Source of the DNA: Ectothiorhodospiraceae bacterium
Lineage (GTDB): Bacteria > Pseudomonadota > Gammaproteobacteria > HK1
Direction: 5' to 3'
Assembly (NCBI GenBank): GCA_024234875.1
Contig: JACKNM010000010.1
Location: 124,001 to 188,000, forward strand
DNA length: 64,000 nucleotides
Of the stretch, positions 42,088 to 51,167 are shown piece by piece. The position numbers and the translations under genes are program-made. The stretch's first letter is position 1. Every line of letters starts with the position of its first letter. The notes under the pieces were generated by a model. That model did not search any database and was not told the DNA's origin. It saw only the letters and a program-made list of their open reading frames with translations.

Positions 42088-43140
42088 ATGTCGATCGCGC
42101 TCGAGCACGCGATGCTCGCCCACCGAGTGCGCTCGCAACGCCGAGCGCGCCGACTTCTCGGATGCCTCGGCGCGCTGGTCGCGGTGGCGCTCGTCGACCT
42201 GATGACCGGGCCGGCCATGCTCACCGTCGAGCAGGTGCTGGATGCCCTGCTTCACGGCGAGGGCACGGCCGACCCGATGGTCGGCATCATCGTCCACACC
42301 ATTCGCCTGCCGATGCTCGCGATGGCAGTGATCGTCGGTGCATCCCTCGGCCTCGGTGGCGCGGTCATGCAGACCATCCTCGGGAATCCGTTGGCGAGCC
42401 CCTACACCTTGGGGTTCTCCGCCGCCGCCGGCTTCGGTGCCGCCACCGTGATCCTCTTCGGGCTGTCGCTGCCGTTCGCGCCGTGGCTCACCGTGCCGCT
42501 CGCCGCGTTCGGCGCCACCGCGGCCGCGGCGGCCCTGGTCTATGGCTTCGCGCGGCTGCGCGGCGCGACGGCCGAGATCCTCGTGCTCGCCGGCATCGCC
42601 ACCCTGTTCCTCTTCCAGTCCCTGCAGTCGTTGCTGCAGTACCTGGCCTCGCCGGAGGTGCTCCAGCAGATCGTGTTCTGGCTGTTCGGGAGTCTGATCA
42701 AGGCGAGCTGGTCGAGCGTGGCGGTGTCGGGCGCGATCCTCGCGGTCTCACTGCTGGTGCTGCTCGTGCATGCCTGGCCGCTCACCGCCCTCGCATTCGG
42801 CGACGAGCGCGCCCGCAGCCTCGGCATCGACGTGGAGCGGCTGCGGGTCTCGATGCTGCTCGTGGTCTCGCTGCTCACCGCGGGTGCGGTGGCGTTCGTC
42901 GGTACCATCGGCTTCGTCGGCCTGGTCGCGCCCCATCTCGCGCGGATCCTGATCGGAGACGATCAGAGACATCTCCTGCCGATGTCCGCGCTCTGCGGCG
43001 CGACGCTGATGACCGCCGCCGCGGTGGTGGCCAAGGTGCTGTCACCGGGCTCCGTGGTCCCCATCGGCATCGTGACCGCGGTGGTCGGCGTGCCGTTCCT
43101 GTTCGTCCTGATCGTTCGCGGGCGGAGTCGGGGCGAATGA
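42088..43140 (+). CDS. FecCD-family ABC transporter permease
   Basis: 350 residues with about ten hydrophobic segments, standard for FecCD/BtuC. Hallmarks: IRLPMLAMAVIVGASLGLGG near the N-terminus, MQTILGNPLASPYTLGFSAA, FGDERARSLGIDVERLR as the ATPase-coupling loop, and FVGTIGFVGLVAPHLARIL with the conserved Pro-His. It forms a homodimeric channel for a metal chelate in the inner membrane. An AGGAGG site lies eight bases before the ATG. Its stop overlaps the ATPase start as ATGA. Confidence 0.94.
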   Translation: MSIALEHAMLAHRVRSQRRARRLLGCLGALVAVALVDLMTGPAMLTVEQVLDALLHGEGTADPMVGIIVHTIRLPMLAMAVIVGASLGLGGAVMQTILGNPLASPYTLGFSAAAGFGAATVILFGLSLPFAPWLTVPLAAFGATAAAAALVYGFARLRGATAEILVLAGIATLFLFQSLQSLLQYLASPEVLQQIVFWLFGSLIKASWSSVAVSGAILAVSLLVLLVHAWPLTALAFGDERARSLGIDVERLRVSMLLVVSLLTAGAVAFVGTIGFVGLVAPHLARILIGDDQRHLLPMSALCGATLMTAAAVVAKVLSPGSVVPIGIVTAVVGVPFLFVLIVRGRSRGE

Positions 43141-43913
43141 GCCTCGCGATCGCAGCGCTGCAGGTCGGATACGCTCGCCAGGTGGTGGTCCACGACGTCG
43201 GCGCGAAGCTCGCAGCCGGTACGGTCACCGCGCTCATCGGTCCGAACGGCAGCGGCAAGTCGACGTTGCTGAAGGCCGTCGCCGGTCTGCTCCCGCATCG
43301 GGGCACGGTGACGCTGGACGATCGGGTGATGGGGCGAGACCGTGGCGGCGCGATCGCCTACCTGCCGCAGGATACCGGCGTGCGAGCCGCGCTCACGGTG
43401 CTCGAGACGGTGCTGCTCGGCCGGGTCCGCACGCTCGGCCTGCGCCTCGATCCGGCGCTGGTCGACGACGCCGCGCGCACCCTGGAGGGGCTCGGCCTCG
43501 CGTCGCTCGCCGATCGCGCCGTCGGCTCGCTGAGCGGTGGGCAGAGACAGATGGTGTTGCTCGCGCAGGCGCTGTTCCGCGCCCCGCGGGTGTTGCTCCT
43601 CGACGAGCCGACCGCCGCGCTCGACCTGCGTCACCAGCTGCAGGTGCTCGAGCTGGTGCGGGCGCAGACCTCGGCGCGCGCGACGGTGACCGTGGTGGCG
43701 CTGCACGACCTCGGACTCGCGGCCCGTCACGCCGACCGACTGATGTGCCTGAGCGCGGGGCGGATCGTCGCCGAGGGTGCGGCCTCGAGCGTGCTCACCG
43801 AGGAGCGCCTGCGCGCGGTCTACGGGGTGGAGGCGGACATCGTCGCCGCGCGCGAGGGCGCGCTCGGCGTGATCCCGCTGCGGGCCGTCGCGACCGGTCC
43901 ACGACCGGGGTAG
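43137..43913 (+). CDS. FecE/BtuD-type ABC transporter ATPase
   Basis: 258 residues from the ATG at 43137, overlapping the permease stop (ATGA); the frame is open far upstream but only as a shadow of the permease. Walker A is GPNGSGKS, Q-loop YLPQD, signature LSGGQRQM, Walker B VLLLDEPTAALD and switch His VALHDLG. These are all standard for iron-chelate and cobalamin importers. It powers the FecCD-type permease. The unit fecB-fecCD-fecE is complete. Iron (Fur) control would be expected, but I see no clear Fur box. Confidence 0.94.
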   Translation: MSLAIAALQVGYARQVVVHDVGAKLAAGTVTALIGPNGSGKSTLLKAVAGLLPHRGTVTLDDRVMGRDRGGAIAYLPQDTGVRAALTVLETVLLGRVRTLGLRLDPALVDDAARTLEGLGLASLADRAVGSLSGGQRQMVLLAQALFRAPRVLLLDEPTAALDLRHQLQVLELVRAQTSARATVTVVALHDLGLAARHADRLMCLSAGRIVAEGAASSVLTEERLRAVYGVEADIVAAREGALGVIPLRAVATGPRPG

Positions 43914-43988
43914 TCGAGACGGCGGTCCGAGCGCGCCGATTGCCGACGGCAGGTCGGGGGCAATCGGCAGGCCGGGCTCCGCGGCCGC

Positions 43989-44456
43989 TCAGCCCGGCTT
44001 CGCCACCATCAGCCAGAAGGTCACGACCACCGCGCCGAAGGCGGGCCAGCCGAGCGCGAACCACCAGCGCATCGCCCGATGGTAGGCGTCGGGCAGCGGC
44101 TCGGCGCGCTCGACCGCGGCCCGCGCGAGCCGCCACATTCGCCACTGCAGCCAGACCACCGGCAGCCAGCAGGCACCGGCCAGCAGGTAGAGCGCGATGG
44201 CCCACCGCAGCCAGGCCGCACCCAGGTCGAGGCCGGCGATGGCGACCATGGCGAAGCCGGTCGCCGGCTGCACCACCACCGCGGGGAGCGTGAACACGGT
44301 GTCGGCGAGCACCACGTTGGCCGCCACCGCCGCGATCACCCGCGGGTCGCCGCCGCGGTCGGCGCGCCACATGAAGAACGCGATGCCGAGCCCGGTGCCG
44401 AGCAGCAGGGTCGAGGACAGCACGTGCGCGATCTTGAGCGCGGTGTAGGCGTCCAC
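43989..44456 (-). CDS. DUF2269-family membrane protein
   Basis: 155 residues starting at the GTG at 44456 (VDAYTALKIAHVLSSTLLLG); the frame is open upstream in other-frame sequence of the neighbour. Four hydrophobic helices, with GTGLGIAFFMWRADR after the first and VVQPATGFAMVAIAGL in the third, fit DUF2269, a four-helix inner-membrane family of unknown role. A His in helix one (KIAHVL) is typical. It overlaps the stop region of the SDR-DoxX gene closely (12 bases between start and stop), so the two are co-transcribed. Family fairly sure, function unknown. Confidence 0.82.
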   Translation of the reverse strand: MDAYTALKIAHVLSSTLLLGTGLGIAFFMWRADRGGDPRVIAAVAANVVLADTVFTLPAVVVQPATGFAMVAIAGLDLGAAWLRWAIALYLLAGACWLPVVWLQWRMWRLARAAVERAEPLPDAYHRAMRWWFALGWPAFGAVVVTFWLMVAKPG

Positions 44457-44467
44457 GGCGGCGGCGC

Positions 44468-45760
44468 TCAGCGGCGGTCGTGGGTCGCCAGCATCGCGAG
44501 GATCGCCGGCGCGAGGACCAGGTTCTTGGCCAGGCCGCCGAACGGCTCCAGCCAGGAGGACGGCAGCGCGATGCCGATGAACGCGGTGTAGGCGAGCACC
44601 GAGGCGAGCATCAGCATGCCGACCGCCGGCACCGCGCGTCCGGCGACGAGCGCGACGCCGAGCACGAGGTCCAGCGCGCTCGCGCCCCAGACCAACACCG
44701 GCACCGCGACGCCACTCACGCCGGCGGGCGCGAGGAGGCGCGCGCTGTCGTCGATCGGGTGGACGAGACCGACCACCCCGGACAGCAGCCACAGCGCCGC
44801 GAGCGAGAGTCGGAGCAGGGGGGCGACGAGGTACAGGCGCGCGTGCCAGCGGTCCTGGACGAAGCTCGGGGCGGCGGCCAGCACGTCGTCGACGTCGCGG
44901 GTGCGAACACCGGTCTGCGCGATGAGTCGCGCGTGGGCGCCGGGCTCGCCGACGTTGCCGCGCTCGAGCATCCGGCGCATCGTGTTGCCGAGCGGGCCGG
45001 TGCCGAGCACCTCACCGAGCTGGCAGCCGACGGCGACCAGGGCCCGCGGCACCGGGACCACGCGAGCCGGCCCCGTCCGCAGCCAACCGCGCACCGCCAG
45101 CAGGAAGTCACGGATGCCCATCGCGCGCGGCCCGACCACGTCGAGCGTCGCCCTGCGGGGACCGGTGTCCGCCACACAGGCGAGCACCACCGCGGCGACG
45201 TCCTCGGCGGTCACCGGCGCCACCGGCTGACCGCCGTCGCCCGGCACCGGGATCACCCACGGCAACGCCGCCATGGCGCGGAGCAAGGACGTCCCGCCGT
45301 AGGAGCCGCGCGGCGTCCACACCAACGACGGGCGCAGCACCACCCAATCGAGGTCGTGGCCACGCAACGCCTCGTCGCCGCGATGCTTGGTGGCCACGAA
45401 GGGGCCGTCACGCGCATCGCCGATCGCCGAGATCTGCACCACCCGGCGAACCCCGGCCCGCGCGCAGGCTGCGAACAGCGCGCGCGGCGCCTCGACGTGG
45501 ACCCGCTCGAAGGTGCTCTCACCACGCTCGCGCAAGATGCCGGCGCAGTTCACCACCGCGTCGATGCCGGCGAGCCGCGGCAGCCAGGTCTCGGCGGCGA
45601 GGTCACGGGCGAGATCGCAGCCGATGTCCCGGACGCCTGGCGTCGCGGCCATGGCGGTCGGTCGGCGCGTTGCGCGCACGACCTGGTGACCCGCGCCGGC
45701 GAGGGCCGCGACCACGACACTGCCGATGAAGCCGCCCCCGCCGATGACCAGCACGCGCAT
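44468..45760 (-). CDS. NAD(P)-dependent SDR-like domain fused to a DoxX-like membrane domain
   Basis: 430 residues. The N-terminal 290 are an atypical SDR (NmrA/complex-I-like) with the cofactor loop VIGGGGFIGSVVVAALAG, AVVNCAGILRE, and VVLRPSLVWTPRGSYGG in place of a clear YxxxK. A linker leads to about 120 residues with four hydrophobic helices (LYLVAPLLRLSLAALWLLSG to NLVLAPAILAML), a DoxX-like domain. Such fusions are known in Proteobacteria and may tie a quinone- or membrane-related step to NAD(P)H. It is coupled to the DUF2269 gene behind it. Nine bases separate it from the gene before. Confidence 0.87.
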   Translation of the reverse strand: MRVLVIGGGGFIGSVVVAALAGAGHQVVRATRRPTAMAATPGVRDIGCDLARDLAAETWLPRLAGIDAVVNCAGILRERGESTFERVHVEAPRALFAACARAGVRRVVQISAIGDARDGPFVATKHRGDEALRGHDLDWVVLRPSLVWTPRGSYGGTSLLRAMAALPWVIPVPGDGGQPVAPVTAEDVAAVVLACVADTGPRRATLDVVGPRAMGIRDFLLAVRGWLRTGPARVVPVPRALVAVGCQLGEVLGTGPLGNTMRRMLERGNVGEPGAHARLIAQTGVRTRDVDDVLAAAPSFVQDRWHARLYLVAPLLRLSLAALWLLSGVVGLVHPIDDSARLLAPAGVSGVAVPVLVWGASALDLVLGVALVAGRAVPAVGMLMLASVLAYTAFIGIALPSSWLEPFGGLAKNLVLAPAILAMLATHDRR

Positions 45761-45769
45761 CGCCGTGGC

Positions 45770-46846
45770 CTAGAGCCGGAACGCGACCCCCAGGTCCCGG
45801 CAGGCGCCGCGGAACCAGTCGATGACCTCGGGATGCAGCGGGATGCCCTCGGCGCGGCGCCGCGCCGCGGTCTCGTGCGATTGCAGGCCCGCGTAGACGA
45901 CGCGGTTGTGGCCCGGCGCGGGCTTGAGACCGCGCATCGCGCGCAGGTAGGTGTCCATCCCCTGCTTGAACTCGGTCGGGTCGATGAAGGCGGCGATGTC
46001 GTAGGCGGCGACGAAGTGGTTGTTCTTGCCGGATATCGCGAGCGGGCCGGCGGGGCTACCGTTCAGCAGCCCGCCCAGGATGTCGACCACCATCCCGAGC
46101 GAGTAGCCCTTGTGTGAGCCCATCTCGCGGGTGGCGCCGATCGGCAGCAGCATGACGTCCTCGGGCGGTGCCGGGATGCGCTCCATGATCGGCGTGCCGT
46201 CGGTGGTGACCCAGCCGGGCTCGAGCGGGATCCCGAGCCGGCGTGCGATGCCGATCTTGTTGTGTGCGAGCACCGACGTCGCGGCGTCGAACACGAACGG
46301 CGGCTCCTCGCCGGCGGGCGCGGCGAAGGCGATCGGGTTGGTGCCGAACCCCTTCTGGGCCGAGAACGTCGGCGCCACCCGCGGGCCGCACGAGGACATG
46401 CACTGGCCGATCATGTCGTGCTCGAGCGCCATCATCGCGTGATAGGCGGCCATGCCGAGGTGGCGGCCGTTGCCGATGGTGACCAGGCCGGCGCCGGTCG
46501 CCTTGCCCTTCTCGATCGCGATGCGCATCGCCTTCGGAGCGATGACGATGCCGATGCCCATGTCGGCGTCGATGGTGGCGCAGGCCGGGGTCTCGCGGAC
46601 CACCCGCCAGTTGGGCTTCGGGTTCAGATGCCCGCTCGCGAGATCGCGCACGTAGGTGCGCAGCATGTTCGACACGCCGTGGGTCTCGACCCCGCGCAAG
46701 TCCGCGCTCACCAGCACGTCGGCGGCGAGGCGCGCGTCCTCGTCGGTCAGCCCGGAGCGCTCGAGCAGCGCGACCGTCGTCTCGGTGAGCACGCTCGGCT
46801 CGACACGATGTGCGATGTCCTCGGGGACGTGGAATTGCTCGAGCAT
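45770..46846 (-). CDS. Malate/L-lactate dehydrogenase family (LDH2/MDH2-type) oxidoreductase
   Basis: 358 residues from the ATG at 46846 (LEQFHVPEDIAHRV); the upstream extension of the frame is Pro/Ala-rich and not family-like. Residues ADLRGVETHGVSNMLRTYV hold the catalytic His, with GIGIVIAPKAMRIAIEKGK and SHKGYSLGMVVDILGGLLNG further on, both characteristic of the Ldh_2 fold unrelated to classic LDH. The family reduces or oxidises 2-hydroxy acids, ureidoglycolate or imino acids (delta-1-piperideine-2-carboxylate) with NAD(P). It is 153 bases downstream of the hydrolase and 9 bases from the SDR-DoxX gene. Confidence 0.92.
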   Translation of the reverse strand: MLEQFHVPEDIAHRVEPSVLTETTVALLERSGLTDEDARLAADVLVSADLRGVETHGVSNMLRTYVRDLASGHLNPKPNWRVVRETPACATIDADMGIGIVIAPKAMRIAIEKGKATGAGLVTIGNGRHLGMAAYHAMMALEHDMIGQCMSSCGPRVAPTFSAQKGFGTNPIAFAAPAGEEPPFVFDAATSVLAHNKIGIARRLGIPLEPGWVTTDGTPIMERIPAPPEDVMLLPIGATREMGSHKGYSLGMVVDILGGLLNGSPAGPLAISGKNNHFVAAYDIAAFIDPTEFKQGMDTYLRAMRGLKPAPGHNRVVYAGLQSHETAARRRAEGIPLHPEVIDWFRGACRDLGVAFRL

Positions 46847-46999
46847 CTCGGGGCCTCGGGGGGTCGGTGAGGGGGTGGAAAGCGGCCGGCGAAGCGTAGC
46901 ACGGGGACGGGCCGCGAACGCGGTCGGCTCGGCCGGTGCCGGCGGCATCGGATGCGGCGCCTCGGTGGGTCCGCAACGCGCGGCCACGGCGGGCCGCCC

Positions 47000-47857
47000 C
47001 TACCGGACGAGCAGCTCCGACAGCAATCGGTTGAACGTCGCGCTCGCCTCGTAGGCGACCCAGTGCCCGACGTCGGGCACGACGTGGAAGCGAAGCTCCG
47101 GGTGCGACGCCGCGAGCAGCTGGCGGTGGGCATCGAGCTGGCCCCGCGCGGTGATGTCGTGCTCGCCCCAGATTCCGTTCAGGCGCGCGTCGATGTGCGG
47201 CAGCGCGCGGGCGAGCGAGTCGCCGACGCTCATCCGGCGGCTGCGCAGGCGCGCGCGGTCGTCGTTGTCGGCGTGGATGTGCAGCGCGAGGGCATCGAGG
47301 TGGGCCGGGTCGCGCAGCATCAGGGTCATGAGGTTTCTCCGGTGCGCATCGAGCCGTGCCGCCGCGTCCATCTCGGGCTCCCGACGCACCAGCTCGAACG
47401 CAGGGCGGGGCAACCCGATACCGCTCGCCCCGACCAGCGTCAGGCTGCGCAACCGCTGCCCGAGTCGTGGCGCGACCGCGCCGGCGACCACGCCGCCGAA
47501 CGAGAAGGCCGCGAGATCGAGGCGGGTGGCGTCGCCGAGGATCCGGTCGACCCCGGCGAGCACGATCGTGCCCAGCGCCTCGGGGTCGACCGGCTCGGGT
47601 GGTGACGCCGAGTCGCCGAGCCCCGGCAGGTCGGGCGCGAGCACGCGACGCACCCGCGAGAGCGCCTCGACGTTGCGGATCCAGTGCATCCACGAGCCGA
47701 AGCCGCCGTGCAGGAGCACCAGCGGCTCGCCCTCGCCCCAGCTCCGCCACACCATCGTTCCGTCGCCACACGGCGTGTCGTGCCGGGTGGACAGCGCGGC
47801 GACCCGCCGCACCTCCTCGATCGCCGCCATCGTGTCGACCGGGCTCGCTCCACGCAT
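47000..47857 (-). CDS. Alpha/beta hydrolase
   Basis: 285 residues from the ATG at 47857 (GAGGAAT upstream, seven-base spacing); longer forms run into low-complexity sequence. It shows LVLLHGGFGSW (oxyanion turn), the nucleophile elbow as AFSFGG (Ser present, first Gly replaced by Ala), IWGEHDIT (acidic residue) and DVGHWVAYE (catalytic His). The dimensions are those of the meta-cleavage or esterase type of alpha/beta hydrolases. It is divergent from an MFS permease gene and 153 bases upstream of a dehydrogenase gene, so it heads a small catabolic unit. The substrate is not evident. Confidence 0.88.
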   Translation of the reverse strand: MRGASPVDTMAAIEEVRRVAALSTRHDTPCGDGTMVWRSWGEGEPLVLLHGGFGSWMHWIRNVEALSRVRRVLAPDLPGLGDSASPPEPVDPEALGTIVLAGVDRILGDATRLDLAAFSFGGVVAGAVAPRLGQRLRSLTLVGASGIGLPRPAFELVRREPEMDAAARLDAHRRNLMTLMLRDPAHLDALALHIHADNDDRARLRSRRMSVGDSLARALPHIDARLNGIWGEHDITARGQLDAHRQLLAASHPELRFHVVPDVGHWVAYEASATFNRLLSELLVR

Positions 47858-48029
47858 TCTCGATTCCTCGTGCCAGGGGCGCGCCGGGGCGCGTTTCGAG
47901 ACGGCGCGCAGGATGCACGATTGCACGCCGCTGCCAAGACCCCGCCGTCTCCCGCCTCGCATGCTGGTACGATGCGACCCCGCCGCGGCTCCGGGTCGAT
48001 GCCGCTCCCACCACCCCGCACCACCCTCG

Positions 48030-49184
48030 ATGTCAGATCTGCGCCGCCCCCTGCTGCTGCTGGCCGTGGCCGGCTTCGTGTCCGGCATGACCATCCGCGT
48101 GGCCGAGCCGATGCTGCCCAAGGTGGCGAGCGACCTTCAGGTGAGCGTCGGCGCGGCGTCGGTCCTGATCACCGGGTTCACGCTCGCCTACGGTCTGTTC
48201 CAGATCGTCCACGGGCCGCTCGGAGATCGCATCGGCAAGCTCCGCGGGGTGGCCGGCGCGCTGCTCCTCGCGGCCATCGCCTGTGGTGCGTGCGCCTTCG
48301 CGACCTCGCTGCAGTCGCTCGCGGTGCTGCGCTTCCTGACCGGCATGACCGCCGGCGCGGTGATCCCGCTCTCGTTCGCGTTCGTCGGCGACAACGTGCC
48401 GTTCGCCGACCGCCAGCCGGTCCTCGGCCGCTTCATCTCCGGCGTCCTCCTCGGCCAGACCCTCGGCCCGCTGCTCGGAGGCGCATTCAGCGACTTCATC
48501 GGCTGGCGCGCGACGTTCATGGTGCCGGCGGTCGCCTTCGCCCTCATCGGGTTGCTGCTGCTGCCCCTGGCCCGTGCCGAGCAGACGCCGGAGCGGGTCG
48601 AGGGTGAGGGGCCGATCGCGAGCTACCGCAACCTGCTGCGCTCACCCTCGGTGCGCATCATCTGCCTCGCGGTCGGGCTCGAGGGCATGCTGTTCTACGG
48701 GGCATTCGCCTACCTCGGCGCCTATCTCCGCCACGATTTCGAGCTGAGCTACACCGTGATCGGGCTGTTGCTCGCGGGTTTCGGGGTCGGCGGGGTGATC
48801 TACAGCGCCCTGGTGAAGGTGCTGGTCGGGCGGCTCGGCCAGGCGCGGATGGTGGCGTGGGGAGCGTGGCTGCTGCTGCTCGGTTTCGCGGTGCTCGCCG
48901 CGCTCCCGGTGTGGCCCCTCGCCGTTCCCACCGTGGTCCTGCTGGGGCTCGCCTTCTACATGTTCCACAACACCCTGCAGACCCGCGCCACCGAGATGGG
49001 CCCGCGGGCCCGCGGCGCGGCGATCTCGATCTTCGCCTTCGCCTTGTTCTTCGGGCAGGCGATCGGCGTGTCGACGGCCGCGCTCGGCGTGGAGACCCTC
49101 GGCTACCGACCGGTAATCGCACTCGCCGGCCTCGGCCTCTCGGTCCTCGGCCTCTGGTTCTCGCGCCGCCTCGCGACGCTCTGA
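48030..49184 (+). CDS. MFS transporter
   Basis: 384 residues from the ATG at 48030 with about 12 hydrophobic segments. Helix 2-3 loop is GPLGDRIGKLRG, the MFS signature. Helix 4-5 shows RFLTGMTAGAVIPLSFAFVGD and the helix 5 motif VLLGQTLGPLLGG. The C-terminal half has SALVKVLVGRLGQARM. Such proteins (YnfM/AraJ-like) export sugars, drugs or metabolites. It is divergent from the hydrolase gene across 172 bases. Substrate unknown. Confidence 0.9.
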   Translation: MSDLRRPLLLLAVAGFVSGMTIRVAEPMLPKVASDLQVSVGAASVLITGFTLAYGLFQIVHGPLGDRIGKLRGVAGALLLAAIACGACAFATSLQSLAVLRFLTGMTAGAVIPLSFAFVGDNVPFADRQPVLGRFISGVLLGQTLGPLLGGAFSDFIGWRATFMVPAVAFALIGLLLLPLARAEQTPERVEGEGPIASYRNLLRSPSVRIICLAVGLEGMLFYGAFAYLGAYLRHDFELSYTVIGLLLAGFGVGGVIYSALVKVLVGRLGQARMVAWGAWLLLLGFAVLAALPVWPLAVPTVVLLGLAFYMFHNTLQTRATEMGPRARGAAISIFAFALFFGQAIGVSTAALGVETLGYRPVIALAGLGLSVLGLWFSRRLATL

Positions 49185-49225
49185 GGTCCACCCGGCCCCG
49201 GTCGCCGCGGCGGACCCCGCTGTTA

Positions 49226-49290
49226 CCGGTCCCTGAGCCACGCCGAGCGCGCCCGCCGGGCGCGGTCGAGGCGTGAGTCGAGGGGCGCAG
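49226..49290. repeat. REP-like palindromic element, copy 1
   Basis: CCGGTCCCTGAGCCACGCCG, then AGCGC, a GC hairpin (GCGCCC-GCC-GGGCGC), then GCGGTCGAGG and a GTCGAGGGG end. The first 25 bases are identical to those of the copy at 56275. It sits between two convergent genes. Confidence 0.75.
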
Positions 49291-49312
49291 GGCGGACGGC
49301 GAACGGCGGCCC

Positions 49313-50314
49313 TCAGCCGAGCGAGGCGACGATGCGGCCGAGTCGCTCGATGCTGCGCAGCACCAGCGACTGCTCGAGCCCCGGCCACTGCATGCGCATG
49401 ACGAAGTGCTCGATGCCGAGCGTCTCGTGGTAGCGCGCCAGCTCGTCGCGCACCCACGCCTCGTCGCCGACGATGAAGCGGTCGGCGCGGAAGTCCTCGA
49501 ACGGCTGATCGAAGCGATCCGCGTCGGAGAGGATCTTGTCCTGCCCCCAGGATGCGTAGGCGCCGTACTTGTATTGCAGGGGCCCCTGGGCCTCGGCCAG
49601 CGCGCGCGCGGTGGTGGCGCCGACGTAGCACTCGCGGCACAGCGGGTAGTCGACCGCGGGCGGCAACCCTGCCTCCGCCCGGGCCTCGCGGTACATGCGG
49701 AGCTGGTCGGCGAGCGTGGCGGCGGTCGGATAGAACGTGATCAGCCACTCGTCGCCGAGCACCGCGGCGCGGCGAATCGCCTTCTCGACCACCGCCGCGA
49801 TCCACACCGGCGGGCCCTTCGGGTGCACCGGCTTGAGCGAGAGCCCCACGTCGTCGAGCCTGAAGTGCTTGCCGGCGTGCGTGACACGCTCCTCGGTCCA
49901 CAGCCGGCGGACGACCTCGAGCCCTTCCTCCAGTCGTCCCACCCGGTCGCCGAGGCGCGCCCCCATGGCGGTGAACTCCTCCGGTCGGTAGCCGAGGCCG
50001 ACACCGAGGACGTAGCGCCCACCGGTCATCCAGTCGAGCGTCGCCGCCTCCTCCGCCACCAGCACCGGCGACAACGCCGGGAACACGAGGATGTTCGGCC
50101 CGACCTGCATGCCCTCGGCCTCCGGCGCGAGGCGGGCGAGCAGCGGCATCACCTGGAACATCTGCACCGGCGCGGTGACGAAATGCTGCGCCGCCCACAA
50201 CGACTCGAAGCCATTGGCGCGCGCCACGCGCACCTGCTCCACCAGGTTGCCGATCTGCGGGCCGAGCGGGGTGCCCGGGGTGAACTGGGTTGCGAGGTAG
50301 AGACCGACCTTCAC
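49313..50314 (-). CDS. LLM-class flavin-dependent oxidoreductase (luciferase-like)
   Basis: 333 residues from the GTG at 50314 (AGGAG nine bases before), giving MKVGLYLATQF. Bacterial luciferase-like TIM barrel. Visible are SLWAAQHFV, VLAEEAATLDW-type residues in SPVLVAEEAATLD, GGRYVLGVGLGYRPEEF, GKHFRLDDVGLSLKP and VWIAAVVEKAIRRA. These follow the F420- or FMN-dependent monooxygenase group. It hydroxylates or cleaves a small substrate with reduced flavin and oxygen. It is 34 bases downstream of the carbon-nitrogen hydrolase gene, likely the same transcript. RutA of pyrimidine breakdown is a relative in fold, but this protein is not clearly RutA. Confidence 0.9.
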   Translation of the reverse strand: MKVGLYLATQFTPGTPLGPQIGNLVEQVRVARANGFESLWAAQHFVTAPVQMFQVMPLLARLAPEAEGMQVGPNILVFPALSPVLVAEEAATLDWMTGGRYVLGVGLGYRPEEFTAMGARLGDRVGRLEEGLEVVRRLWTEERVTHAGKHFRLDDVGLSLKPVHPKGPPVWIAAVVEKAIRRAAVLGDEWLITFYPTAATLADQLRMYREARAEAGLPPAVDYPLCRECYVGATTARALAEAQGPLQYKYGAYASWGQDKILSDADRFDQPFEDFRADRFIVGDEAWVRDELARYHETLGIEHFVMRMQWPGLEQSLVLRSIERLGRIVASLG

Positions 50315-50348
50315 GCTTACGCTCTCCTGGAACTGTTCCGCGCCCGGC

Positions 50349-51167
50349 TCAGGGCTTGACGATGGCGCCGTAGGCGTCGGGCCGCCGATCGCGATAGAAG
50401 GGCCAGACCTTGCGTACCTCCTCGATACGCTCACGCGGCAGGTCGGCGACCAGCACCTCCTCCCCGTCGCCGGCCTGGGCGACGATCTGCCCGATCGGGT
50501 CCACGAACACGCTGGCCCCGTAGTAGGTGCTCTCGAGCTCGGTGCCGACGCGATTGACCCCGGCGACGAAGAAGCCGTTGGCGATGGCGTGGCCGCGCAG
50601 CTCCGGCTCCCAGACGCTACGCGAGAAGCCGCGGGTGGTGGTCGCGGTCGGCACGAACACGTACTCCGCACCGGCCAGCCCGAGCATGCGCGCCGACTCC
50701 GGGAAGTGTCGGTCGTAGCAGATCATGATCCCGACCTTGCCGAGCGGGGTGTCGAATACCGGGAAGCCCGCGTTGCCCGGGCGGAAGTAGAACTTCTCGT
50801 TGAAATGCGAGCTCATCGGCAGGTGGTGCTTTCGGTACACGCCGAGCACCTCGCCCCGCGGGTCGACGAGGAAGGTCGAGTTGTAGAGCTCGCCGGCCAT
50901 CACGCGCTCGTAGATCGGCACCAGGACGTACATTCCCAGGCGCCGAGCCTCGGCGCGCATCCGGGTCATCGTCGGGCCGTCCGCCGGCTCCGCGAGCGAC
51001 TGCGCGGCGGGGTCGATGCGCTGGGGGAAGAACCAGGTGTTGAAGCACTCCTGGAGGCAGGCGATCTCCGCGCCCCGCTCCCGCGCCTGCGCCAGCAGCG
51101 CGGCGGTGCGGTCGAGGTTGTCGTCGAGGTCCGTCGAGGCGGTGGTCTGGATGAGGGCTGCTCGCAT
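50349..51167 (-). CDS. Carbon-nitrogen hydrolase (nitrilase superfamily; carbamoylase-like)
   Basis: 272 residues from the ATG at 51167 (GGAG upstream). The catalytic triad is complete: Glu40 (CLQECF), Lys113 (YRKHHLP) and Cys150 (MICYDRHFPE). ALIQTTASTDLDDNL and the WPFYRDRRPDAYG end resemble N-carbamoylputrescine amidase, beta-ureidopropionase and N-carbamoyl-amino-acid hydrolases. Such enzymes release CO2 and NH3 from N-carbamoyl compounds. It is divergent from livJ across 350 bases. Together with hyuA/hyuB further on it would complete hydantoin opening and de-carbamoylation (inference). Confidence 0.9.
   Translation of the reverse strand: MRAALIQTTASTDLDDNLDRTAALLAQARERGAEIACLQECFNTWFFPQRIDPAAQSLAEPADGPTMTRMRAEARRLGMYVLVPIYERVMAGELYNSTFLVDPRGEVLGVYRKHHLPMSSHFNEKFYFRPGNAGFPVFDTPLGKVGIMICYDRHFPESARMLGLAGAEYVFVPTATTTRGFSRSVWEPELRGHAIANGFFVAGVNRVGTELESTYYGASVFVDPIGQIVAQAGDGEEVLVADLPRERIEEVRKVWPFYRDRRPDAYGAIVKP

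Noticed and set aside
49313..50314. RutA pyrimidine oxygenase
   Set aside because: Same LLM fold, but no other rut genes are present and I see no RutA-specific motif; kept as a generic LLM oxidoreductase.
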